A DNA stretch of 17,969 nucleotides, taken from the NCBI GenBank assembly GCA_018817865.1, contig JAHITG010000314.1, positions 1 through 17,969 on the forward strand, given 5' to 3'. Below, in pieces: positions 7,017-14,257 of the stretch. Every line of letters starts with the position of its first letter. Position 1 is the stretch's first letter. The DNA comes from Spirochaetota bacterium. GTDB taxonomy: Bacteria > Spirochaetota > JAHITG01. The notes beneath the pieces are model-generated. The model did not search any database and had not been told where the DNA came from. It was given only the letters and a program-made list of their open reading frames with translations. Both the position numbers and the translations under genes were made by a program.

Positions 7017-8387
7017 CTACTTTACTTTTAACTCATACTTCCTGATCTTATCCCATAAAGTCTTCCTGCTTATCCCGAGGGCCTGTGCAGTCTGGGTCTT
7101 ATTATTATTAAAAGCACTCAATACATGCCTGATATGCCTGTTCTCTACTTCCTCCAGCGGTTCAATTGATCTTTTATCCAGTTCTTTATTCCCCGAAAAA
7201 AGAGAAGTTTTCTCCAATATTTCAGGAAGGGTCATCATCTCTACGGGAATATGACGCAAGGCAATGGTATTCTCTTCTTCCAGTAATACGATACGCTCAA
7301 TAACATTCTTCAATTCGCGGATATTCCCGGGCCAGTTATATTCCATAAAGACTTCCATGGCTTCACTGGATATCTTTTCAACATTCTTATGAAAAAATTT
7401 ACTGTAATATTGCATATAGTATTCAAGCAATGCTTTTATATCTTCCTTTCTATCAATAAGAGGAGGCAGATAAAAAGAGATAACCTTAAGTCTGTAATAC
7501 AGGTCATTTCGGAAATTCTGATTCTTCACCTCTTCATCCAGACTTTTATTGGTAGCTGCAATGATCCTTACATCGGTCGTGATCTTCCGCAGGCCTCCGA
7601 CACGCATGAATGATTTATCCTCAACCACCCTCAATAATTTCACCTGAAGCGAAGAAGCCAGCTCCCCTATTTCATCCAGAAAGACCGTTCCCCCGGATGC
7701 GATCTCAAAGAGTCCTCTCTTTGATTCCTTGGCATCTGTAAAAGCTCCTTTTTCATGCCCGAACAATTCGCTCTCCAGCAGATTCTCAGGCAGGGCAGCG
7801 CAATTGATCTCAATGAACGGATTTTCATTTCGTTTGCTGTTATTATGGATAAACTTAGCCAGCACCTCTTTACCGACCCCTGTAGGGCCTTCGATCAAAA
7901 TAATATCAACTTCACTGCGAGCCACCTTTTCAGCCAGAGAAACGATCTCATCGATCTTTTTACTTTTATAAATAAATCCTTCATTCTTTTGAACACTGAT
8001 AACTTTCTTTAATGCTTCCTGCTCAATAAGCGCTTTTCTGCTCTCTGCGGCTTTATCGATGCACATTGTCAATTCAATATTTTTAAACGGCTTGGTAATA
8101 TAATCAAAAGCCCCCAGCTGAAGCGCTTCAATCGCGACCTTTCCACTTCCATATCCCGTTAAAAGAACAAAGATCGAATCAAGTGAAACTTCATTCTTAT
8201 ATTTCAACAGATCAACCCCTGTCCCTTTCGGAAAGACAAGATCACAGATAATGATATCATAAAAATTTTCATCGATCTTCTTCTTTGCCTCATCAAGAGA
8301 ATAAGCAATATCAGCAGCTCTGGGATATACCATTTTGGAGATCAACTCGCAGATATCCTGATCATCATCAACAACTAAAATCTTCAT
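7017..8387 (-). CDS. NtrC-family sigma-54-dependent response regulator
   Basis: This 456-aa protein shows all three NtrC domains. The receiver (about 1-118) has acidic pocket D7-D9, phosphoacceptor D49, T77 and K99. The AAA+ domain (about 140-380) has Walker A GPTGVGKE (167-174), the sigma-54-contacting loop GAFTDA (214-219), Walker B GGTVFLDE (233-240) and FRNDLYYRL with arginine-finger candidates. The Fis-type helix-turn-helix (about 412-453) contains NNNKTQTAQALGISRKTLW. It should hydrolyse ATP to open sigma-54 promoters once phosphorylated. No histidine kinase is encoded in the window. It is the last gene of the phosphatase/RsbW/RsbV cluster, 87 bp after the STAS gene (a lone TATAAT, complement of 8439-8444, lies in that gap). 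Its probable target is the sigma-54 promoter at 6826-6841 directly behind it. A GGTGGTG ribosome-binding site precedes the ATG. Confidence 0.95.
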   Translation of the reverse strand: MKILVVDDDQDICELISKMVYPRAADIAYSLDEAKKKIDENFYDIIICDLVFPKGTGVDLLKYKNEVSLDSIFVLLTGYGSGKVAIEALQLGAFDYITKPFKNIELTMCIDKAAESRKALIEQEALKKVISVQKNEGFIYKSKKIDEIVSLAEKVARSEVDIILIEGPTGVGKEVLAKFIHNNSKRNENPFIEINCAALPENLLESELFGHEKGAFTDAKESKRGLFEIASGGTVFLDEIGELASSLQVKLLRVVEDKSFMRVGGLRKITTDVRIIAATNKSLDEEVKNQNFRNDLYYRLKVISFYLPPLIDRKEDIKALLEYYMQYYSKFFHKNVEKISSEAMEVFMEYNWPGNIRELKNVIERIVLLEEENTIALRHIPVEMMTLPEILEKTSLFSGNKELDKRSIEPLEEVENRHIRHVLSAFNNNKTQTAQALGISRKTLWDKIRKYELKVK

Positions 8388-8474
8388 TTTTTTCTAATCA
8401 CCACCCAATCAAATAACTGTGTAGTTTAAATAAATACTATTATAAATATGGATCAAAAGGCCATTCCCCTTAAT

Positions 8475-8819
8475 TTACATAAATGAATTTATAGCCTCTT
8501 CTTCTGATTCATAAATATCAAACATATCAATAAGTTCAACGATCTTAAATATTTTACGGGCTGTCTCATTCAGCTTTATCAACTTCAGCTGGCCATTTAC
8601 TTCCTTCAATGTTCTGGAAATGGCAATAAATATCCTCAGACCGCTACTGCTTAAATATTCCACATCATTCAGACTGATCACCAGTTTCTTTTTTCCCTCA
8701 CTGATCAGTTTGTTGATCTGAGTCTCTACTTCCGAGGAATAATGCACATCCAACCGCCCTTTCAGATAAACGATCGCTATTTCAGGTTTATCCTCTATAT
8801 TTTTAACATCAAAACCCAT
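8475..8819 (-). CDS. STAS-domain anti-sigma-factor antagonist (RsbV/SpoIIAA-like)
   Basis: The 114 aa form a single STAS domain with GRLDVHYSSEVETQI near the start and the phosphorylation loop DVEYLSSSGLRIF, where Ser58 is the likely site. In this family the unphosphorylated protein binds an RsbW-type kinase and frees that kinase's client; phosphorylation by the kinase switches it off and a PP2C phosphatase switches it on again. Kinase and phosphatase genes lie immediately upstream in the same operon. AAGGAGG sits ideally before the ATG, suggesting this gene is translated more strongly than its neighbours. Confidence 0.93.
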   Translation of the reverse strand: MGFDVKNIEDKPEIAIVYLKGRLDVHYSSEVETQINKLISEGKKKLVISLNDVEYLSSSGLRIFIAISRTLKEVNGQLKLIKLNETARKIFKIVELIDMFDIYESEEEAINSFM

Positions 8820-8849
8820 AGGTACCTCCTTGATATTAATATATCATAA

Positions 8850-9278
8850 TTAATTTAAATATTTTACCATTCTTACTTCGTTAAAATCCCGGCCGCTGGT
8901 CCCTTTGAAATAAAAGGTCACATCATCCATAAATTTTTTCATTAAAAAAATACCCAGTCCGCCGGGCCTCCTGTTATCAATATCCTTAGAGAGGACAGGC
9001 AGGGGCACATCTTCAGGTCTGAATGTGATACCGTTATCAAATATGCTTACTGCTATCTTATCCGGCCCGGTCTCCAGAATTAATTTAATATTACCGTCCG
9101 TTTTTTCCTGATAAGAATGCTTTATGATGTTTGTAGCAGCCTCATCCACGGCCAGCAGGATTTCCTCTATGATATCACTTTTGATCTTCCTCTTCTTTAA
9201 TATTTTGCCGACAAAATCAGCAATTACTTTTAAATTTTTAGGATCAGAAGTTAATTTAATTTCATCCATTTGTTCCAT
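8850..9278 (-). CDS. RsbW-like serine kinase / anti-sigma-type ATPase
   Basis: This 142-aa GHKL-type ATPase has N-box residues E46 and N50 in AVDEAATNIIKHSY, a D81-N-G83 motif (IFDNGITF) and the G-rich lid RRPGGLGIFLMKKF (106-109). Size and motifs fit RsbW/SpoIIAB, which phosphorylate STAS antagonists and bind a client when free. The gene begins 3 bp after the phosphatase stop, without a Shine-Dalgarno, so it is probably translated by coupling; the STAS gene follows after 30 bp. The client is unknown: there is no sigma-B-like gene here, and the RpoD-like factor at 14255 is not an obvious target. Confidence 0.92.
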   Translation of the reverse strand: MEQMDEIKLTSDPKNLKVIADFVGKILKKRKIKSDIIEEILLAVDEAATNIIKHSYQEKTDGNIKLILETGPDKIAVSIFDNGITFRPEDVPLPVLSKDIDNRRPGGLGIFLMKKFMDDVTFYFKGTSGRDFNEVRMVKYLN

Positions 9279-9281
9279 TTT

Positions 9282-11624
9282 TTATTTAAACTTCAATATT
9301 AATAAAGTAATATCATCAAATTGCGGCATGCCCTGAGAAAAATCATTAACCGCCTCCAGAATATTATCCGCGATCTCTCTGGCAGAAAGGCCTTTACTCT
9401 TTACAATGATCTCCTTCAAACGGTCCATACCGAATTCTTCACCGACCTTGCTGATCGCTTCTGTTACTCCGTCAGTATACAAAACTAAAAGATCACCGGT
9501 CTCATACCTGTTCTCAGCTTCTAAATATTTGCTTTCCGGGGAGATTCCTAAGGGGATCCCTTTTACATTTAAATATTCAAAAGAGCCTTCCCCGTTTTTA
9601 TAGAACAACTGATCATTATGTCCCGCACTTCCAAAAACGATCTTCCGTGCATCAGAATGAACAACGAAATAGAACATGGTTACGAACATGCCCGCTTCTG
9701 AATCCTTGAAGATATATTTATTGGACTCTTCCAGGACCCGTGAAGGTGAAATAAGATTATAAGCTTCCACCCTGGTAATACTCCTCGAAAAAGCCATAAA
9801 CATACTGGCCGGAAGGCTCTTGCCGGAAACATCTGCAATGAGAAGGCTGTGAGTCTTCTCATTGATCTGCATATAATCATAAAAATCCCCACCCACCTCT
9901 TTTGCGGGAATATTGGTCCCGTAGATATCCAGGTCCGGAAGCTCCGGGAAATCCTTGGGGAGAACATGCTGCTGAATATTACGGGTCACTTCCAGTTCCT
10001 TTTCAAACCTCTGTTGCTTTAAAAATTCATTATAATAAATAATATTTTCATAACTCTTACCGATCTGCTGGGTCAAAGCCACAAAGGTCATCAGATCCTT
10101 TTCATCAAAAGGGGATCCGTCCTTTTTATCAGCTATGCTTAACACTCCGATCACATCTCCTCTGATCCTGATCGGTACAGAAATGAATGAACCCACCTTA
10201 TAACGGAATCTTTTATTCCTGCCAAAATCCTTCTCTTCATCCATGTTCTTGACCAGGAGGGGTTCTTTGGTCCTGAAGACATATCCACTGATAAGTTCTC
10301 CCGGTTTTACCTCTATTTTTTTAATCAATTCATCTTTTATTCCTACTGCTTCCTGAACTTTTAAAAGCTCATCTTTATTATCAATAAGCATGATGGAGAT
10401 CCTTTCCATCTCAAATATATTCCTGATCACATATACGGAGATCTCGAACAACTTTTTTATATCCGTTTCATTGGTCAATGTATGGGTCATCTCATACATT
10501 GCTTTAATCTCTTTATAACTGCGCTCCAGCTCCAGGTTCACTGATTTTAGATTAGAGATCAGATCCCTGTTAAATATTGCTATACCGGCATGATCTGCCA
10601 GTGCCTGTAAAAGCTCCTGATCATATTCATCAAAATATTTTCTGTTCTTCGCGTTTATGATCTCAAGCACACCCGTAACCTTATCTTTTACATGCATGGG
10701 AACAGCCACCATATTCTTTGTGACGATACGGGTTGCCTGATCAGCCTCCTTAAAGACCCTGTCATCATTTACGGCATCTTTTACATTAATTGGTTCACCA
10801 TTCTGAGCAACCAGTCCTGCGATCCCCTTTCCCATGGGTATCCGTACTTCCTTCAATACATCCTCGCCAACACCTTTTGTAACATTAAAATAAAGCTCCC
10901 TGGTCTTCTCATCGATGAGCATCAGAGAGCTCCCCTCTGCTTCCAGAACATCTTTGGATGAGGTCATGATCCTGCTAAGAAGCTCCTGAAGGTCCATGGT
11001 CGTATTGATGATCTTAGAGACATCGATCAGTATCTTTAACCGCTCAACGGTCTGTTTGGATATTCTGTACAGGTTAACATTTGAGATAATGATACCCAGC
11101 GAATTACCGATCGAAAGAAGAAGGTCTTTGTCATCCTCTGTAAAATCCCCGTCAAATTTATCCATTATCTCGATACAGCCGAGGATCCTGTCCGCTATCT
11201 TGATAGGGACACATAATATATTTTTAGGAATATAATCGATCTGTTTGCCTATCTCCTGATTAAAATCAGAAGAAGAAGCAACATCATTTACAATGAGGGA
11301 ATCCCCGGTCTCAACAACCTTGCCGGCAATACCCTCACCAACATTGATCTTAATATTTTTAATCTCTCCTGATTTATCCCCCCGGGCCACCCCGATCTCC
11401 ATAAAACTTTTACTCCGGTCTAAAAGCATGATAGAACCGGAAGGGACTTTAAAAAGTTTCAATATTATATCCAGTGTATTATTTAAAGCTTCTACAATAT
11501 CTTTTTCTGAATTAATGATGTTGGCAAGCTCTTCAAATGTCTTCAGCCTTACCTTAAGGAGGTTATTTACATTTAAAGCTGCTTCATATTTCTCTTTTAA
11601 TGACTGGTAATCATCATCTAACAT
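9282..11624 (-). CDS. Triple-GAF PP2C phosphatase (RsbU/SpoIIE-type)
   Basis: This 780-aa cytoplasmic protein has a short coiled coil (about 5-45) and three tandem GAF domains (about 45-190, 208-355 and 388-530), each with the GAF core (GSIMLLDR, GSSLMLID, ISIMLIDN, then VGEGIAGKV, MGKGIAGLV, PGELISGYV). A PP2C-type phosphatase domain (about 545-780) follows, with metal ligands in EVGGDFYD (D580), ADVSGK (D598), YTDGVTEA (D718) and FDDIT (D770/D771). It should dephosphorylate the neighbouring STAS protein in response to whatever the GAF domains sense; their ligands cannot be read from sequence. It heads the four-gene operon. There is no Shine-Dalgarno before the ATG, and a -10 box ends 10 nt upstream, suggesting a leaderless mRNA. 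Confidence 0.95.
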   Translation of the reverse strand: MLDDDYQSLKEKYEAALNVNNLLKVRLKTFEELANIINSEKDIVEALNNTLDIILKLFKVPSGSIMLLDRSKSFMEIGVARGDKSGEIKNIKINVGEGIAGKVVETGDSLIVNDVASSSDFNQEIGKQIDYIPKNILCVPIKIADRILGCIEIMDKFDGDFTEDDKDLLLSIGNSLGIIISNVNLYRISKQTVERLKILIDVSKIINTTMDLQELLSRIMTSSKDVLEAEGSSLMLIDEKTRELYFNVTKGVGEDVLKEVRIPMGKGIAGLVAQNGEPINVKDAVNDDRVFKEADQATRIVTKNMVAVPMHVKDKVTGVLEIINAKNRKYFDEYDQELLQALADHAGIAIFNRDLISNLKSVNLELERSYKEIKAMYEMTHTLTNETDIKKLFEISVYVIRNIFEMERISIMLIDNKDELLKVQEAVGIKDELIKKIEVKPGELISGYVFRTKEPLLVKNMDEEKDFGRNKRFRYKVGSFISVPIRIRGDVIGVLSIADKKDGSPFDEKDLMTFVALTQQIGKSYENIIYYNEFLKQQRFEKELEVTRNIQQHVLPKDFPELPDLDIYGTNIPAKEVGGDFYDYMQINEKTHSLLIADVSGKSLPASMFMAFSRSITRVEAYNLISPSRVLEESNKYIFKDSEAGMFVTMFYFVVHSDARKIVFGSAGHNDQLFYKNGEGSFEYLNVKGIPLGISPESKYLEAENRYETGDLLVLYTDGVTEAISKVGEEFGMDRLKEIIVKSKGLSAREIADNILEAVNDFSQGMPQFDDITLLILKFK

Positions 11625-11634
11625 TCTAAATAAT

Positions 11635-11662
11635 AATATAGATCAATGGAATCTAAAGTCAA
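11635..11662 (-). promoter_or_regulatory. Promoter of the phosphatase/RsbW/RsbV/NtrC operon
   Basis: On the minus strand TTGACT (complement of 11657-11662) and TATATT (complement of 11635-11640) are 16 bp apart; TATTAT with an 18-bp spacer overlaps it. The start would fall about 4 nt before the ATG at 11624, so the transcript would be leaderless or nearly so. Confidence 0.6.
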
Positions 11663-11674
11663 CTATTTTTGGTC

Positions 11675-11723
11675 TAATTTTGTAACATTTTTATCCAAAT
11701 ATATTTTTTATGTTACAAAATTA
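11675..11723. promoter_or_regulatory. 14-bp inverted repeat between divergent genes
   Basis: TAATTTTGTAACAT (11675-11688) is the exact reverse complement of 11710-11723, with 21 bp between. Each arm holds the 10-mer TTTTGTAACA that is also in the NtrC-side dyads at 6937 and 7000. It lies just upstream of the -35 of the phosphatase operon and of xerD, so it is placed to control one or both. Orientation is outward (GTAACA...TGTTAC), unlike the inward dyad at 7000-7016. Confidence 0.6.
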
Positions 11724-11761
11724 CACTAATTTTACTTGAATTCTCAATATATTCAATATTC

Positions 11762-12682
11762 ATGATCCGGATTCCGAAGATAATAGTAATGATAGAAAAA
11801 TTGATCGACCAGTATATTAATTATTCACTTATAGAAAAAGGACTGACCAAGAATACACTATATAATTATAAGATAGACCTAAATCAATTCCTCTTCTTTT
11901 TAAATAAAATCAAATGCAATAATATATTAAAAATTGACAGTTCAATACTGGTAGGTTTTATTAATTTTATGAAGTTAAAAAAGATATCATCGCGATCTCT
12001 GGCCAGAAAGATCGTGACAATAAAGAACTTCTTTAAATATCTGATCATAGACCGAATAATTGATAATGACCCCTCTACTATACTGGAGTCGCCCAGAATA
12101 GGAGTCCATCTCCCTGAATATTTAACACTGGAAGAGATCGAAATATTATTGGATATTTTTGATATCAGCAACAAGTATCAGCTCCGGGATAAATCGATCA
12201 TCGAACTCATGTACTCAGCCGGATTAAGGGTCAGTGAATTATCAAATCTGAAAATAAGCAGGATACACCTCAACGAAAAAATAATAAAGATCAAGGGCAA
12301 AGGAAATAAAGAACGCATCGTGCCAATAGGCGAAAAAGCTGTCTGCCTTCTGGAAAAATACTTACAGAACAGCCGGCCTTATTTTGAAAAAATAAACCGT
12401 GAAAATGATTTCCTCTTTATAAACTTCAAAGGAGGCCGCTTGTCCCGGATCAGTATATGGAAATTGATCAAGCAGTATGCTTTAAAAGCGGGTATCCATA
12501 AGAATATTTCACCGCATACATTGCGTCACAGTTTCGCCACACATCTATTGAATAACGGTGCTGATCTTCGATCCGTACAGGAACTGCTGGGCCACAGTGA
12601 TATTTCAACTACGCAGATCTATACTCACCTGAATTATAAAAAATTAAAGAAATTCCATTCACAGTTTCATCCCAGAGCATAA
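11762..12682 (+). CDS. xerD: Tyrosine recombinase XerD-like
   Basis: This 306-aa tyrosine recombinase has an N-terminal SAM-like core-binding domain (about 10-100) and a catalytic domain with the full set: R156 (SAGLRVSEL), K180 (KGKGNKERIVP), H252 and R255 (PHTLRHSFATHLL), H278 (LLGHSDISTTQ) and nucleophile Y287 (IYTHL). The ending FHSQFHPRA is closer to XerD (HQQHHPRA) than to XerC. Family members resolve chromosome dimers at dif with FtsK. The ATG at 11762 is used here; ATG at 11789 (Met10) would fit the family N-terminus as well, and neither has a Shine-Dalgarno. A TATATT box at 11748-11753 lies 8 nt before the first ATG, so a leaderless start is possible. It is divergent from the phosphatase operon across a shared inverted repeat. 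Confidence 0.93.
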   Translation: MIRIPKIIVMIEKLIDQYINYSLIEKGLTKNTLYNYKIDLNQFLFFLNKIKCNNILKIDSSILVGFINFMKLKKISSRSLARKIVTIKNFFKYLIIDRIIDNDPSTILESPRIGVHLPEYLTLEEIEILLDIFDISNKYQLRDKSIIELMYSAGLRVSELSNLKISRIHLNEKIIKIKGKGNKERIVPIGEKAVCLLEKYLQNSRPYFEKINRENDFLFINFKGGRLSRISIWKLIKQYALKAGIHKNISPHTLRHSFATHLLNNGADLRSVQELLGHSDISTTQIYTHLNYKKLKKFHSQFHPRA

Positions 12683-12779
12683 TTATCATATCTCATAATT
12701 TCATCTTTAAAAAGAAATTTTAATTGACTCTTAAATCAAATGAAGTTAACTACAAAAACATTATAAAAGGAACGGGAAA

Positions 12780-13490
12780 ATGGCATTAATTTCAAAAGGC
12801 AGCAGCAAAGATCCTACGGCAGAACTTCTTGTCCAATCCAGATCTTTAAAAAAAGACGAAATACTGTATAAACAGGGAGATTCCGATACGGACATGTTTA
12901 TTCTTAATCAGGGGAAATGCGGTGTATATGTGGATGATGAGTTCATAACAGAGATCCAGGCAGAAGGAGCCATAATCGGCGAATCAGCAGCCCTGTTTAA
13001 GTATCCCAGAAGTGCTACGATCATTGCCCTGGAAGACAGCGAACTGGCAGTAATTCCCGGTGAATACATTGACAAAGTGATCCTGGAAAATCCGAAGATC
13101 GGGCTGAATCTTGTAAAGACCATCGCTCAAAGGCTTCATCATACAAGCAAACTGGCTGCTAATCTTCAGAAACTGGTCATTAATTATAAAAATCAGATCA
13201 ATGTATTAAAAGGAGAAAAGGAGATCGAAGATAGATATAAACTGGGAAGGCTTTTCTATGAAACAGGTATTCTGACAAAAAAACAGCTGAAGGAGATCCT
13301 GAATACTCAAAAAAAGTTTAAACTAAAAGGGAAGGAAAAATCGATCGGCCAGATACTGATCGAAAAAAAATATGCTAACATGTTCCAGGTCATGCAGATG
13401 ATCCATCTCCAAAATGAATTGAAAACCGAAGAAAAAATAGTTAAAAAACTGAATAAAAAAAACGATAATAAAAAGGACAAAAGGAGTTAA
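12780..13490 (+). CDS. Cyclic-nucleotide-binding domain fused to an MshEN-like domain
   Basis: In this 236-aa protein, residues about 15-125 form a cNMP-binding barrel (DEILYKQGDSDTDMFIL) with the phosphate-cassette GESAALFKYPRSATI (G67, E68, R77). There is no helix-turn-helix, so it is not a CRP-type regulator. Residues 154-211 contain two copies of a 24-residue pattern with L/I, G, L, G, L and Q at the conserved steps (K154-L155-G156...G163...L170...L174...Q177 and I189-G190...L193...V204...Q211). This fits the MshEN motif that binds cyclic-di-GMP in type II secretion/pilus ATPases. The second copy is degenerate: a Lys stands at the mid-motif Gly. A Lys-rich tail follows. The protein may sense two nucleotides. 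A possible -35 TTGACT lies at 12724-12729, and the GerMN gene follows after 6 bp. Confidence 0.85.
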   Translation: MALISKGSSKDPTAELLVQSRSLKKDEILYKQGDSDTDMFILNQGKCGVYVDDEFITEIQAEGAIIGESAALFKYPRSATIIALEDSELAVIPGEYIDKVILENPKIGLNLVKTIAQRLHHTSKLAANLQKLVINYKNQINVLKGEKEIEDRYKLGRLFYETGILTKKQLKEILNTQKKFKLKGKEKSIGQILIEKKYANMFQVMQMIHLQNELKTEEKIVKKLNKKNDNKKDKRS

Positions 13491-13496
13491 AATCTA

Positions 13497-14105
13497 ATGC
13501 CTAAAAAAAGATCCGGCTGCGGGATATGGCTGTTGTTCTGGATAATAATTTTTCTTGCGGTCCTTCTGATCCTCCTGCAGGACAGATCTCCTTTTAAGGA
13601 AACAGGAATAAAAGAACAAATCCAGAAAGTAAAAAAATATATATCCAAAGCACCGGAAGAGAGATCAAAGGAACTGCGTTCTGTTGAGCTCTATTTTATC
13701 AAACATATTGAGCGGACAGATCAATTAGAGCTGGTAAAAGTGAAACGATCGATCAAAGCTACCGGTACTCCTTTACAAGATACGCTGAATCTATTACTGG
13801 ACGGTCCTTCATCGGATGAAGAAAAAAGAGGGGTCATTTCCGTATTCTGGGGCAATACAAAACTGAAGAGCGTTCGGATATCAGGAAATATCGCCTATTT
13901 AAATTTTAATCCGGAGATCGAGACCGGTGTAGGTATTTCCATGCTGCAAGCCAGGCTATACCAGCTGGTCTATACGGCGACACAATTCCCGGAAGTTACA
14001 GCCATCAAACTCCTGATCAGCGGAAAAGAAAAAAAGACATTCAGCTCCGAAGGACTTTCGATCAGGAATCCGATCAGCAGGCTGAAGACAAAGCCGATCT
14101 TTTAA
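13497..14105 (+). CDS. Membrane-anchored GerMN-domain protein
   Basis: This 202-aa protein has one N-terminal membrane segment (about residues 9-27, after MPKKRSGCG), a charged linker, and a GerMN domain (about 60-190). The domain is recognisable by VELYFIKHIERTDQLELVKVKRSI, LLLDGPSSDEEKRGVISVF, SGNIAYLNFNPEI, ARLYQLVYTATQFPEVTAIKLLISG and the S-S-E-G-L ending. GerMN domains occur in spore proteins but are also widespread in non-sporulating bacteria as envelope-associated extracytoplasmic domains; there is no spore context here. Cys8 lies before the membrane segment, so it is not a lipobox. AAAGGAG overlaps the end of the cNMP gene, indicating co-expression. Confidence 0.85.
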   Translation: MPKKRSGCGIWLLFWIIIFLAVLLILLQDRSPFKETGIKEQIQKVKKYISKAPEERSKELRSVELYFIKHIERTDQLELVKVKRSIKATGTPLQDTLNLLLDGPSSDEEKRGVISVFWGNTKLKSVRISGNIAYLNFNPEIETGVGISMLQARLYQLVYTATQFPEVTAIKLLISGKEKKTFSSEGLSIRNPISRLKTKPIF

Positions 14106-14234
14106 ATTATTTATTGAAACCTTTTTTTTAAAATGTTGTCTAATAAATAGACGATAAATATTTTATCTGCAGCTTTTTTTAGGATAGGGGGCTGATCTTC
14201 ATAAAATATTTCATTACTAATGCGAATGAGAGTT

Positions 14235-14257
14235 AAAGGAGGATAGAGCATATTTTG
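14235..14257 (+). promoter_or_regulatory. Ribosome-binding site deciding a TTG start
   Basis: AAAGGAGG (14235-14242) lies 12 bp before the TTG at 14255-14257. No ATG or GTG sits at a better distance in this frame before the conserved regions. The rest of 14106-14254 holds a weak hairpin (14133-14155, no T-run) and no clear promoter. Confidence 0.6.

Noticed and set aside
11676..11722. dif-like recombination site next to xerD
   Set aside because: dif has about 11-bp arms with a 6-bp centre; here the arms are 14 bp with a 21-bp spacer and the arm sequence matches the 6937-7016 regulatory sites instead.
13497..14105. GerMN protein as evidence for sporulation
   Set aside because: GerMN domains are widespread outside spore formers and no other sporulation gene is present; the RsbU/RsbV/RsbW-like genes are also common in non-sporulating bacteria.
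14133..14155. Hairpin after the GerMN gene as intrinsic terminator
   Set aside because: The stem relies on two G-T wobbles and is not followed by a T-run.
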